This document shows, piece after piece, positions 16,796 through 29,500 of a stretch of 64,000 nucleotides of DNA (positions are counted from its first letter, which is position 1; each line of letters begins with the position of its first letter). The position numbers and the translations under genes were made by a program. The notes beneath the pieces are model-generated. The model saw nothing but the letters and a program-made list of their open reading frames with translations. It did not search any database and was not told where the DNA came from. This stretch comes from Capnocytophaga sp. ARDL2 (lineage in GTDB: Bacteria; Bacteroidota; Bacteroidia; Flavobacteriales; Flavobacteriaceae): NCBI RefSeq assembly GCF_041530365.1, contig NZ_CP168034.1, forward strand, positions 310,001 through 374,000, given 5' to 3'.

Positions 16796-18762
16796 TTACA
16801 TACTAATGATGATGAACTCTGATCTACGGTTTGCTTGGTGTTCTTCTTCCGTACATGGTACACCGTCCGAACATCTGTTAGTCAACTCGTATTCTCCATA
16901 TCCTTTGGCTGTCAAACGTGATGGAGCAATCCCTTTGCTAATCAACCACTCTCGTGTCGATTTCGCTCTTCGGTCTGATAATCGCTCGTTGTATTTAAAC
17001 GAAGCTCTACTATCCGTATGCGAACGGATATCGATAACCATCGTCGGATATTCCTCCATTACTGCCAATACTTTTGCCAACTCTAACGCTGCGTCAGGAC
17101 GAATAAAGTGCTTGTCTAAGTCAAAGTATATCGGATTTAAGTTCAACACCTTAAACAAATCGTCCCCTTCCTTGAACGGTATCTTTACTGGCTCTAACTC
17201 GATCACTACCTTCGTCTCGCCGCTCTTTGCTGGTAAATACGCTACTGTCTCTGCAGCATTGTAACCCGCTTTCTCTGCTTTTACTCGGTAGCTCTCTTTA
17301 CACCCAAAGTCCTTCTCAAATCTATACGCACCATAGTTGTAAGTCGCTCCTCTCTTTTCTACATTGTAAACCAAATCGTACAATGTCAATGAAGCATCCT
17401 TGATCTCTTCTTTGGTATTTCTATCTACTACCACTACAGTCAAGTTTTGTAAACAATCTAATTGTAATGGGCGTACTTCTAAGAAACTATAAATGTCATC
17501 ATTCCCTTTTCCTCCCTCGCGGTTAGATGACACAAATCCTTGTTTGGTTTGATAATCGATGTAATAAGCAAAATCATCTGCGTTGGTGTTGATCGGTGCT
17601 CCTAAGTTTTGAACCTCTCCAAAGCTTCTGTCTGCATACGTTTTTACGCCAAATACATCCAATCCTCCCAAACCTACACGACCGTCTGTTGAAAAGTACA
17701 ACTCGTCATTGCTGGTGATAAATGGAAAGGTATCTCTAAACTCTGTATTGATCGCCGGCCTAAATTCTCAGGCCCTCCAAACGTTCCATTGTCGTGAATC
17801 GATACTCTCCACAAATCCGATCCTCCATATCCTCCTGGACGATCCGAAGCAAAGTACAACAACTTCTCATCATTGCTCAACGCTGGGTGTGCCGTGTTGA
17901 ATTCGTTGCTGTTGAATGGCAATTCCTCAACTTCTTTCCATTGTCCGTCCACCAATTTTGCTCGGTAAATTTTCAACAATGTACTCTTCTCTCCGTCGTA
18001 TTTTCTAACGCCATCAATGATATTGTTGCGTGTAAAATACATCGTTTGTCCGTCTTTGGTAATTACTCCTGTTGACTCGTTTAAGATACTTTTTACCTCT
18101 CCCTTGATGCGTTTTACTGCTGGCTTGTTGTCATTTCTTGTCTCCAAGTCGTGACGATACAAACTTGTAAAGGTCGCATCTGTCCACGTATGTACTTTCT
18201 TTGATAAACTTCCTGTATCACGTGCACTGGTAAAGTACAACTGATTGTCATAAACATAACTTCCGTAGTCTGCATAAGGCGTATTGATTGACAAGTTTTC
18301 CAATCCTTGGTAACGGTTTGAGTTGGCTTTGATTTGATCTCGCAACTCTCGCTCCGATGCTCTGAATTTGGCTACTTGCTTCTCACTCCCTACTTTTTGT
18401 ACAAAGATATCGTAGTATTTCTTTGACAAAGCATTCTCTCCTATATGCTCCAAGGTTTGTGCATAGCGGTAGTAATACTCCTCTGAAATCCCTTCTGATC
18501 CGTACTCTGCAAACAACTGACCATAGTATTTATTTGCTTCGGCATACAAAGCATTAAAATAATATGAATTCCCTAATTTCTCCAAAAGATCTTGACTCGA
18601 GTAACCTCTCTTCAATACTTTCTCGTAAATCTTTGCCGACTCAATGTATGCCCATCGGTCATACTCTTTGTTCGACTTCTTTAATCCTGACTGAGCGTTT
18701 CCTTCTACGCTTCCTATCAAAAATAAGCTCGCTAAGGATAGTACTATTTTCTTTCTGTCCAT
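16796..18762 (-). pseudogene. OmpA-family protein with PD40 repeats, frameshifted (T9SS adhesin partner)
   Basis: Two overlapping frames together give one protein of about 650 residues: signal peptide (MDRKKIVLSLASLFLIGSVEGNA), a TPR-like helical region (about 25-140), PD40/WD40-like blades (for example LYFASDRPGGYGGSDLWRVS), a small carboxypeptidase-like domain (about 450-520) and a C-terminal OmpA peptidoglycan-binding domain (HTDSRASFKYNERLSDRRAK, ending RRSEFIII). The frame breaks at about 17755-17762. The observed GGCCGGCGATC reads LGRRSIQS, while one more C (GGCCCGGCGATC) reads the expected GPAINTEFRDTFPF and joins the second frame. Such proteins usually sit beside PorP/SprF and CHU_C adhesins, as here, and may link the outer-membrane adhesin complex to peptidoglycan. 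True mutation or sequencing error cannot be separated here. Confidence 0.8.
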
Positions 18763-18774
18763 AATCTGTATTTT

Positions 18775-19707
18775 TTAGAAGAAACGTGGCGAATTTACGC
18801 GACGATACTTTTTAAACAATTCATATCGCAAGAACACCTCATGTGAGCCGCTGTTGTAGGTATGCAATTTCGTCGTCTCCGAGTCATACGCATATCCTAT
18901 AAACAACTCGTCTGTCAAATGAAAACCTGCTAATGCACTCCAGGCTGCACTCCATCTGTAACCCGCTCCTAATACCAACTTGTCGTGGATCAAGAAATTT
19001 CCTGTTACATCGGCTTGCAACGGTGCTCCTTCTACTGCTTTTAACAAAAAGGCAGGCTTGAATTTCAACATCGGGTTTACTTCAAAAACATGCCCTCCCG
19101 TTAGGAAAAAGTGCATGCGTTGGTTCATCGAACTATAAACCCCTTCGTCAAATCGATTGTTCTCCAAAAAGTTCGGAACTGACAATCCTAAATACGTATT
19201 GTCGTTGTGCCAGTAAACTCCGGCTCCGATATTTGGTGTAAATTGATTCTCAATATTTGCTGCCAAATACGGATCGTTTGGATGTGCTGCTTTCAAACGG
19301 CTATATTCTACGTTTAAAAAGTTCGCTGTTCCTTTGATACCAAAACTCAATTTACTTCCTCTTTGGTTTAAATCCACAGTATATGAAACATCGATACTAG
19401 CTGTGTTTTCCTCTGTAACCCCCAAACGGTCATTTACAAAACTCAAGCCAATACCCAATTTTGACCCCTCTATCGGAGTGTGAATTGAAAATGCATTGGT
19501 TGTAGGGGCACCATCCAATCCTACCCATTGGGTACGATGTAACCCAAATACACTCAACACGCCTCTATTTCCCGCATATGCTGGGTTGATATTTACCGTG
19601 TTGTACATGTAATTTGTGTATTGAGGATCTTGTTGGGAGTGTGCTTGTGCACACCCCAACAAGATTACTCCCAATAGCATCTTGTTTATTTTACTTGATA
19701 CTTTCAT
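18775..19707 (-). CDS. PorP/SprF family type IX secretion outer-membrane protein
   Basis: 310 residues with a signal peptide (MKVSSKINKMLLGVILLGCAQAHS) followed by the family hallmark QQDPQYTNYMYNTVNINPAY, and then alternating beta-strands of an outer-membrane barrel. PorP/SprF paralogues pair with individual CHU_C-type T9SS substrates and are needed to deliver or anchor them at the cell surface. Here it lies 17 bp downstream of the giant adhesin and 13 bp upstream of the OmpA gene, in the order adhesin-sprF-ompA known from gliding-adhesin operons. This copy is intact, while both neighbours appear frameshifted. Confidence 0.92.
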   Translation of the reverse strand: MKVSSKINKMLLGVILLGCAQAHSQQDPQYTNYMYNTVNINPAYAGNRGVLSVFGLHRTQWVGLDGAPTTNAFSIHTPIEGSKLGIGLSFVNDRLGVTEENTASIDVSYTVDLNQRGSKLSFGIKGTANFLNVEYSRLKAAHPNDPYLAANIENQFTPNIGAGVYWHNDNTYLGLSVPNFLENNRFDEGVYSSMNQRMHFFLTGGHVFEVNPMLKFKPAFLLKAVEGAPLQADVTGNFLIHDKLVLGAGYRWSAAWSALAGFHLTDELFIGYAYDSETTKLHTYNSGSHEVFLRYELFKKYRRVNSPRFF

Positions 19708-21069
19708 TATAATCTAGCTATTATTATTTGGTTTCTAAGTGGATGAATCCTGCTTGGTCTATGTTATAAACCTCACCGTTACCCAAGTCTAACGCGTATT
19801 TAACTACATAGTAGTAAGTACCTGTTGGTAACATTGAGCCTTGTGATATCGTAACTCGTCCGTTTGAGTATCCCTCGAATACATTTCCTTTTGAGTTATA
19901 GTTATCTGTCTCATATACCAATACTCCCCATCTGTTGTAGATCTCTACTCGGTTGCCTGGATAACACTCTATACCATCCAATACCAAATAGTCGTTCAAT
20001 TTGTCTCCATTTGGCGTTACCACATTGGTAATCTCTACTGGACATGACAAGTTGATTGTCTGAGTATAGCTCATAGAGTTTCCACACTCGTCTGTAGCTG
20101 TCCATGTACGTAATATCGCGTATTTCGTTACACATTCTCCTGGTACTACTTCGTCGTTGATTGAGTATGTAACATCTCCACAGTTGTCCTTAGCTTCTAA
20201 TTTCTCAGCTTCTTTCAAATCTTCACATCTGATAAAGATCTCTTTCGCTGGTAAGGTAGAAACAAACTCCGGTGCGGTAGTATCTTGTACTATTACTACC
20301 TGTGTATGTACTGCTTGGTTACCACATGCATCAGTAGCTGTCCATGTTCTTCTCAATGTGTAATTGCTTGCACAATTTCCATCTTTACGAACTTCTTCAA
20401 ACACTACTTCTACATCTGAACAATCTTCTACAGTCAATACTGGAACCGATGGTACTGCATCACACTCTACTGTTACGTCTTGTGGCAATGCTTCTACAAA
20501 CGTTGGTGCTACTGTATCTACAACTGTAATCTCTTGAGTTACTTGACGCTCGTTTCCACAGCTGTCAACCACTGTCCATGTTCTGTAAATAGATTTACCT
20601 GTACAGTTCTCCTTATCTTCAACAACTACATCTTCGTAAGTAATCGTCGATACGTCGATTCTACATGGTGCGTTGTCTGCATCTCCAAATTCTGCCGCAT
20701 CTGTTGGATAGTCTTCACCACATTCGATGGTTACATCTGCCGGTGCTAAATCTACCACCACATAAGCCACAGCCGACGAACAGTTGCTTACCGGTGCTGT
20801 ATTCGTACAGATTGTATACGGATACGCATAAACTCCTGCTGCTACCGTAGGATCAATTGTAATGATTCCTGTATCTGGATCCATCGTAATCTTACCTGGT
20901 ACTGGCGATTCTCCTGGAGTCAATACTACCATTGGTTGTCCTGCTGCTCCAAACTCAATCGCTTCTCCATTTAACAAGTCGTTGTTGTTTACTACATTAA
21001 TTTCTGTAACCCCTCCTATACGACCGTCAAATGAAATATACCAATCATCTTTCGCTTCAATTGTAAACG

Positions 21070-23721
21070 GACTCACTGTAATATACACTGTTGCTGTATC
21101 ACATGCTTGTGGTGTTCCGTTATCACAGATTGTATACTCAAACTGATCTGGTCCTGCAAATCCATTGTTTGGTGTGTATGTAAATGTTCCGTCTGGATTC
21201 ATTACTACAACTCCATTTGATGGTTGTGTATTTCCTGTTACTGTTTGAGCGTGTCCTTCTGGATCTGTATCGTTAGCCAATACATTTCCTGTGATCACAT
21301 TATTTTGTGGCCCATTGTACGCATCGTCGTTTGCGATTGTTACATTCACGCCCGCTGGTACATCTTTTACTTCTACTGTTACTGTAGCTGTATCACATGC
21401 CTGAGGTGTGCCGTTATCACAAATTTCATATACAAACGAATCTGTTCCTACAAAACCTGCTGAAGGTGTATAAGTAATCGTTCCATTTTGGTTTACTACT
21501 ACTGTTCCGTTCGTAGGTTGTGTAGTTACCTCAGTTACTGTGAATGTATTTCCTTCTTGATCGAAGTCGTTCGCCTTAACATTTACTGTTACTGCCACAT
21601 CTTTCGTCGTAACTGCTGTATCATCGTTTGCTACTACTGTGTTTACTCCTGCTACTGGCAATGGCAATACTTCGATTGTTAATGTCGCTGTATCACATGC
21701 CGGTACTGGTGTTACATCATCACATACTTTGTACTCGTAAACTACTGTTCCTGTAAAGTTGTTTGCAGGTGTAAAGGTATATGTTCCGTCTACATTGAAT
21801 ACTAAATTGTGTCCTCCTTGTGTTGGTGAAGTCAACAATTCAAAGCTTGACAACTCATCTCCTTGTGGATCTTCGTCGTTTGTTGAAACATTACCGCTTA
21901 CTGCTGTGTTTACAAATGTATTATTGATGTCATTCTTAGCATCTACTGTGTTTGGACTTACCACAATGTATACTGTTGCTGTATCACATGCTTGTGGTGT
22001 TCCGTTATCACATTTAACATACGTAAACTGATCTGGTCCTACAAATCCATTGTTTGGTGTGTATGTAAATGTTCCGTCTGGATTCATTACTACAACTCCA
22101 TTTGATGGTTGTGTATTTCCTGTTACTGTTTGAGCGTGTCCTTCTGGATCTGTATCATTTGTCAATACATTTCCTGTGATCACATTATTTTGTGGTCCGT
22201 TGAACACATCATCGTTAGCGATTGTTACATTCACTCCCGCTGGTACATCTTTTACTTCTACTGTTACTGTAGCTGTATCACATGCCTGAGGTGTGCCGTT
22301 ATCACAAATTTTATATACAAACGAATCTGTTCCTACAAAACCTGCTGAAGGTGTATAAGTAATCGTTCCATTTTGGTTTACTACTACTGTTCCGTTCGTA
22401 GGTTGTGTAGTTACCTCAGTTACTGTGAATGTATTTCCTTCTTGATCGAAGTCGTTTGCCTTAACATTTACTGTTACTGCTACATCTTTCGTCGTAACTG
22501 CTGTATCATCGTTTGCTACTACTGTGTTTACTCCTGCTACTGGCAACGGCAATACTTCGATTGTTAATGTCGCTGTATCACATGCCGGTACTGGTGTTAC
22601 ATCATCACATACTTTGTACTCGTAAACTACTGTTCCTGTAAAGTTGTTTGCAGGTGTAAAGGTATATGTTCCGTCTACATTGAATACTAAATTGTGTCCT
22701 CCTTGTGTTGGTGAAGTCAACAATTCAAAGCTTGACAACTCATCTCCTTGTGGATCTTCGTCGTTTGTTGAAACATTACCGCTTACTGCTGTGTTTACAA
22801 ATGTATTATTGATGTCATTCTTAGCATCTACTGTGTTTGGACTTACCACAATGTATACTGTTGCTGTATCACATGCTTGTGGTGTTCCGTTATCACATTT
22901 AACATACGTAAACTGATCTGGTCCTACAAATCCATTGTTTGGTGTGTATGTAAATGTTCCGTCTGGATTCATTACTACAACTCCATTTGATGGTTGTGTA
23001 TTTCCTGTTACTGTTTGAGCGTGTCCTTCTGGATCTGTATCGTTTGTCAATACATTTCCTGTTATCACATTATTTTGTGGTCCGTTGAACACATCATCGT
23101 TAGCGATTGTTACATTCACTCCCGCTGGTACATCTTTTACTTCTACTGTTACTGTAGCTGTATCACATGCTTGTGGTGTTCCGTTATCACAAATTTCATA
23201 TACAAACGAATCTGTTCCTACAAAACCTGCTGAAGGTGTATAAGTAATCGTTCCATTTTGGTTTACTACTACTGTTCCGTTCGTAGGTTGTGTAGTTACC
23301 TCAGTTACTGTGAATGTATTTCCTTCTTGATCGAAGTCGTTTGCCTTAACATTTACTGTTACTGCTACATCTTTCGTCGTAACTGCTGTATCATCGTTTG
23401 CTACTACTGTGTTTACTCCTGCTACTGGCAATGGCAATACTTCGATTGTTAATGTCGCTGTATCACATGCCGGTACTGTTGCATTATCACATACTTTATA
23501 TTCGTAAACTACTGTTCCTGTAAAGTTGTTTGCAGGTGTAAAGGTATATGTTCCGTCTACATCGAATACTAAATTGTGTCCTCCTTGTGTTGATGAAGTC
23601 AACAATTCAAAGCTTGACAACTCATCTCCTTGTGGATCTTCGTCGTTTGTTGAAACATTACCGCTTACTGCTGTGTTTACAAATGTATTATTGATGTCAT
23701 TCTTAGCATCTACTGTGTTTG
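21070..23721 (-). repeat. Three tandem 885-bp repeats inside the adhesin gene
   Basis: Each unit encodes 295 residues made of three Ig/cadherin-like domains that open with VDAKNDINNTFVN, VVANDDTAVTTKD and VTIANDD. Units two and three from the left are almost identical at the DNA level; the unit nearest 23.7 kb is 3 bp shorter (VCDNATVPA for VCDDVTPVPA). Confidence 0.92.
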
Positions 23722-26530
23722 GTGCTACTGGCACAGTTACAGTTGCTGTATCACAAATACTCGTACTTGGTACACAGATTTTATAGGTTATCGTATAGTT
23801 ACCTGCTGGTGTTCCTGCTGGTACACTTACCTCTCCTGTTGATGGATCTAATGTAGGTACTGATCCTCCATTGATTGGCGTCGCTTCTGTTACTACTGTA
23901 AGCGTTACCTCTGATGGATTGGTAATTGATCCTCCGTTTTTAGTATCGTTAGTCAATACATTAATAACGTTCGTTGCTCCATTTCCACTATGTACCGGTG
24001 TAGGTACTACATCGTCTTGAGCATCTATTGTATTTACCAATACTGTTACAGTTGCTGTATCACAGTTTGATGGATTTAACTGCTCACAGATTTTATAATC
24101 TATAGTATAAGTTCCTGCTGGTGTTCCTGCTGGTACGCTTACCTCTCCTGTTGATGGATTCAACTCTGGAACGCTAGCTCCTGATGTAGCTGGCGTAGCT
24201 CCTGTTACCACCGTAATAGCTACCTTATCTATAGTCGCCGTTGCTCCATTCAAAGTATCGTTGGTCAATACATTTCCTAATGTAGCTCCGTTTGCTCCAT
24301 TTACTGGTGTACTTGTATAATCGTCGTTTACAGCGTTGATCTCTGCCGCTCTTACTGGCACAGTTACAGTTGCTGTATCACAAATACTCGTACTTGGTAC
24401 ACAGATTTTATAGGTTATCGTATAGTTACCTGCTGGTGTTCCTGCTGGTACACTTACCTCTCCTGTTGATGGATCTAACGTAGGTACTGGTCCTCCATTG
24501 ATTGGTGTCGCTTCTGTTACTACTGTAAGCGTTACCTCTGATGGATCGGCAATTGAACCTCCGTCTTTCGTATCATTGGTCAATACATTCACAACATTCG
24601 TTGCTCCATCTGCTCCGTTTACCGGTGTAGGTACTACATCGTCTTGAGCATCTATTGTATTTACCAATACTGTTACAGTTGCTGTATCACAGTTTGATGG
24701 ATTCAACTGCTCACAAATTTTATAATCTATAGTATAAGTTCCTGCTGGTGTTCCTGCTGGTACGCTTACCTCTCCTGTTGATGGATTCAACTCTGGAACG
24801 CTAGCTCCTGATGTAGCTGGCGTAGCTCCTGTTACCACCGTAATAGCTACCTTATCTATAGTCGCCGTTGCTCCATTCAAAGTATCGTTGGTCAATACAT
24901 TTCCTAATGTAGCTCCGTTTACTCCATTTACTGGTGTACTTGTATAATCGTCGTTTACAGCGTTGATCTCTGCCGCTCTTACTGGCACAGTTACAGTTGC
25001 TGTATCACAAATACTCGTACTTGGTACACAGATTTTATAGGTTATCGTATAGTTACCTGCTGGTGTTCCTGCTGGTACACTTACCTCTCCTGTTGATGGA
25101 TTTAACGTAGGTACTGGTCCTCCATTGATTGGTGTCGCTTCTGTTACTACTGTAAGCGTTACCTCTGATGGATCGGCAATTGAACCTCCGTCTTTCGTAT
25201 CATTGGTCAATACATTCACAACATTCGTTGCTCCATCTGCTCCGTTTACCGGTGTAGGTACTACATCGTCTTGAGCATCTATTGTATTTACCAATACTGT
25301 TACAGTTGCTGTATCACAGTTTGATGGATTCAACTGCTCACAAATTTTATAATCTATAGTATAAGTTCCTGCTGGTGTTCCTGCTGGTACGCTTACCTCT
25401 CCTGTTGATGGATTCAACTCTGGAACGCTAGCTCCTGATGTAGCTGGCGTAGCTCCTGTTACCACCGTGATAGCTACCTTATCTATAGTCGCCGTTGCTC
25501 CATTCAAAGTATCGTTGGTCAATACATTTCCTAATGTAGCTCCGTTTGCTCCATTTACTGGTGTACTTGTATAATCGTCGTTTACAGCGTTGATCTCTGC
25601 CGCTTTTACTGGTACAGTTACTGTTGCTGTATCACAAATACTCGTACTTGGTACACAGATTTTATAGGTTATCGTATAGTTACCTGCTGGTGTTCCTGCT
25701 GGTACACTTACCTCTCCTGTTGATGGATCTAATGTAGGTACTGATCCTCCATTGATTGGCGTCGCTTCTGTTACTACTGTAAGCGTTACCTCTGATGGAT
25801 CAGTAATTGAACCTCCGTCTTTCGTATCATTGGTCAATACATTCACAACATTCGTTGCTCCATCTGCTCCGTTTACCGGTGTAGGTACTACATCGTCTTG
25901 AGCATCTATTGTATTTACCAATACTGTTACAGTTGCTGTATCACAGTTTGATGGATTCAACTGCTCACAAATTTTATAATCTATAGTATAAGTTCCTGCT
26001 GGTGTTCCTGCTGGTACGCTTACCTCTCCTGTTGATGGATTCAACTCTGGAACGCTAGCTCCTGATGTAGCTGGCGTAGCTCCTGTTACCACCGTGATAG
26101 CTACCTTATCTATAGTCGCCGTTGCTCCATTCAAAGTATCGTTGGTCAATACATTTCCTAATGTAGCTCCGTTTGCTCCATTTACTGGTGTACTTGTATA
26201 ATCGTCGTTTACAGCGTTGATCTCTGCCGCTCTTACTGGCACAGTTACAGTTGCTGTATCACAAATACTCGTACTTGGTACACAGATTTTATAGGTTATC
26301 GTATAGTTACCTGCTGGTGTTCCTGCTGGTACCGATACTTCTCCTGTTGTAGGATTCAATGAAGGTACAGAACCTCCGTTGATAGGTGTCGCTTCTGTTA
26401 CTACTGTAAGCGTTACTTCTGATGGATTAGTAATTGGTGTTCCATTCTTCGTATCGTTTGTCAATACATTTACAACACCTGTTGCTCCATTGGCTCCGTT
26501 TACTGGATTCTGAACAATATCATCTTCTGC
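23722..26530 (-). repeat. Tandem 627-bp repeats inside the adhesin gene (A5B4)
   Basis: The A domain (starting DAQDDVVPTPVNGADGATN) and the B domain (starting INAVNDDYTSTPVNGANGAT) alternate with a period of exactly 627 bp, measured at 24001, 24628, 25255 and 25882. There are five A and four B domains. Differences between copies are mostly single bases. The outermost A copies (SINAEDDIVQNP at the N-terminal end, VHSGNGATNVINV at the C-terminal end) are the most divergent. Confidence 0.92.
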
Positions 26531-29500
26531 ATTGATACTTCCTGTAGATTTTATTTCTACCGTATCAAAAGCTGTACAAGGCATTGCATTTGTTACAGTC
26601 CATTTCAATTCTGCAGTAGCCCCTACTGGAATCGTTACTTGCGTATTGTATAAAGTAGCATCTGCAATCTGTACCTCCGTAGTTGCTAAAGTTCCTCCAT
26701 TTACATCCGTTACACTTACTACCGACCACTGACCGTTTTCGCCTGCTGCTGGTTGATTTGCCGCCATTGTAAACGAAGTAACTGTAGAAGCTTGGTCTAC
26801 TCCTGCATTGGCTACTACTGTTTTTACATCAGCCGTTACCTGTGCTCTTTGTGACTCACATCCGTTAAACGTTTCTGCTACATAATAAACTGTTCCATTT
26901 GTCAAAGCAGTTGTTGCTACCAATGGTGTAGTATCTGTAGTATTTGCATACCAATTAAGAGTCGCTCCTACTTGATTTGCTGTTGCTGTCAAATCTGCCA
27001 CTGTAGCTCCTGAACAGAATGTCTGTGTAGCATCTGCTACTGGTGCTACTGGTCTCACGATATTTACCGTAATAGCTTTCTTCTCAGATTCACAACCGTC
27101 TATTGTTTGAGTAGCATAATAAGTACCTGAAACAAGTGGTGTTGTACCTGTTACCTCTTGTCCTTGTGCATTATACCATTTTATAGCTGTTCCTGTAGCC
27201 TGCAATTGTGCTACTGTAGCCGAACAGTTGAATGTTTGTGTAGTTTGTGCTACTGGTTGAGCTGTTGTTTTAAGGCTAATAGTTATCGCTTTTCTTTCAG
27301 ACTCACAACCCAATAAAGCGTCTTTCCAAGCTGCATAGTATTTTATTGCTTGCAAAGGTGTATTTTCATCCAAAGCAGTTCCTCCTGTAGGAGAAGTATA
27401 CCATTTTACGATTCTGTTGGTATTCAACAAAGCCGTTAGATCTGAAACTTTTGGATGATCTGTACTACAATATTCTTTTGTTGCTTGCAGATTCATTTCT
27501 GGGAATGTAAGAACAAACGGAGTATCTTCTTGCAACACCAAGTGTTTGATAGTACAATTTACTGTTGAAGTACACGAAGAACTTGGTATTTGGAATTCAG
27601 AATACACCGAATAACCCAGACCTTTCAAATCAACACATTCTATCTGATTGTTTACATGATCGTAAGTTAAACCTGCTTCTTGAATAAGCAACGATTGTCC
27701 TTGTATAAGATCTCCTATAAATTTATACACATAAGTATTCGATCCTTGATCATGTGATTCGTACTGAACCTTATCAGCATTTGCCCCTGTAAAAACCGTT
27801 TGAGGCGTATCAAACGACCAACCTGTAGGCAATTTGATTGCAATTCTATAAGCACTTGTCAATGGATAATAAACTGCGTTTTGCACTGTATTAGTAAATT
27901 GGAAAGTATATTTTCCTTTAACTTGGCCACCTACGGTTTCTGCATAAAGAACTTTTGCTACCTCTTGATTTACTTGTAAAATAGGTTCGTCCGAAGGTGC
28001 TCCTTCGATTACCACACGATTGCTAATAGCTCCTGTAATGGCAACTATATCACTACCGCAATAGTTTTTACCTTTTGGATAGAATCCGATTCTTTGTCCT
28101 GAACGGAACGAACAATCGTCTTTCAATGACAAAGAAACTTTCACTCGTACCTTTTGTGCTGAATTTAGCTGAACAGTAGCTGGTAAAGTAATCAATATAT
28201 CCGAAGCTGTAACAGCTACATTTGCATCTGAAATCTGTTGATCTGAAGTTTGTACTCCTGTAGAAAACACTGCTGAATGATAAGCAGATCCAGCAACAAA
28301 GTCTAATCCTTCGGCATTTCCTAAAGGAATTCGTACTTTGATATCTTTTGCTAAACCTTGTCCTGAGTTGTTTATTTCTACCTCAAAAGTCAATTGATCA
28401 CAAAGTTTTGCTCTATTTGCAGCATCGGGTTGCATAACAAAAGACGTTTGCAAACCAGCCGTAGTTTTTGTAAAAGTTACCGGTATTTTCACTGCTTTAC
28501 ACGCTGTTTCAGAAACTGCAGTAGGGTATTCTTCACAAGTATTTCCTACAATTATATTTGCATTTCCGTCTTCACATTGTGTATTGGTTGCTTTTACCAA
28601 ATAGTACTTGTTTACATTGGTACCAATATCTCCTATTTGATACACTCCATTTACTTTTGTCAACTCAGCACCTATAGTAGCTGATCCTACTGTTGGTCCG
28701 TTTATCTCTTGTACCGAAGTAATATTCAAGTCTTGAGAACCTAACCAAACTTTGTTGAAAGTGTGGAATTGCGAAACATTTTGTATGCGTACCACCCATT
28801 TCAACTCTTCTGTATTTGATACAGCATCAGCATCTACAACATTACTTGTAAATTTATCCACATCCAACAAATACTTAATCTTCACCTCTTTATTGGTGAT
28901 TTGATCCTCTACTTCGTAATATGCCTTATTACCAAAATTCGTTTCTGTAGCTGTACCCGACCAAATAAGATTTAATTTAATTTCTTCTTCTGGTTGACTA
29001 TTACAATTTTTGCGAATCTCAGGAACCAAATACATAGAGACCCCTTCATCTATATTGAGCGAAGGCACATTGAACTTTTCTTTCAATATCTCTTGTAAAT
29101 CAAAGTCATAATCTTGACCACTCACTGGAGTAGGTAAGGTTACCACCGATTGAGGTAACTGAGCATGAGTAATTGAACTCGTTCCTTGATTTGATACTGC
29201 CATACGCATACCTGTCATAGTCAATCCTTCTGGTACCGAAACCCTCAATTTTTTGAACTGTACAAATTGACGGTTTTCGTTGTTAAAGGCTGCATTCATA
29301 TTCCCATTTCCATTCAATATAATATGAGCTGCAACACCTGGCGAATTGATGGCATTATCTCCAGTACCTCCTGGTTTTCCATTCAGCACACGACAATCAA
29401 TTAACTTGCTTCCTGCCGATGTATAATTATAAACATTAAAAGTAACACGAGATATTACATACACTCCATTTACTTTTTGTTTTGCTCCACATTGATATTT

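Noticed and set aside
16785..17264. Plus-strand frame of 159 codons
   Set aside because: It lies antisense to the OmpA domain, whose motifs are unmistakable, and crosses its stop codon region.
21070..26530. CRISPR array
   Set aside because: Repeat units are 627 and 885 bp, coding and contiguous, with no short repeats separated by unique spacers.
20157..26732. Many plus-strand open frames rich in Cys/Tyr or Ser/Thr opposite the adhesin repeats
   Set aside because: They recur with the 885-bp repeat period, have no ribosome binding sites and are antisense shadows of the repetitive adhesin gene.
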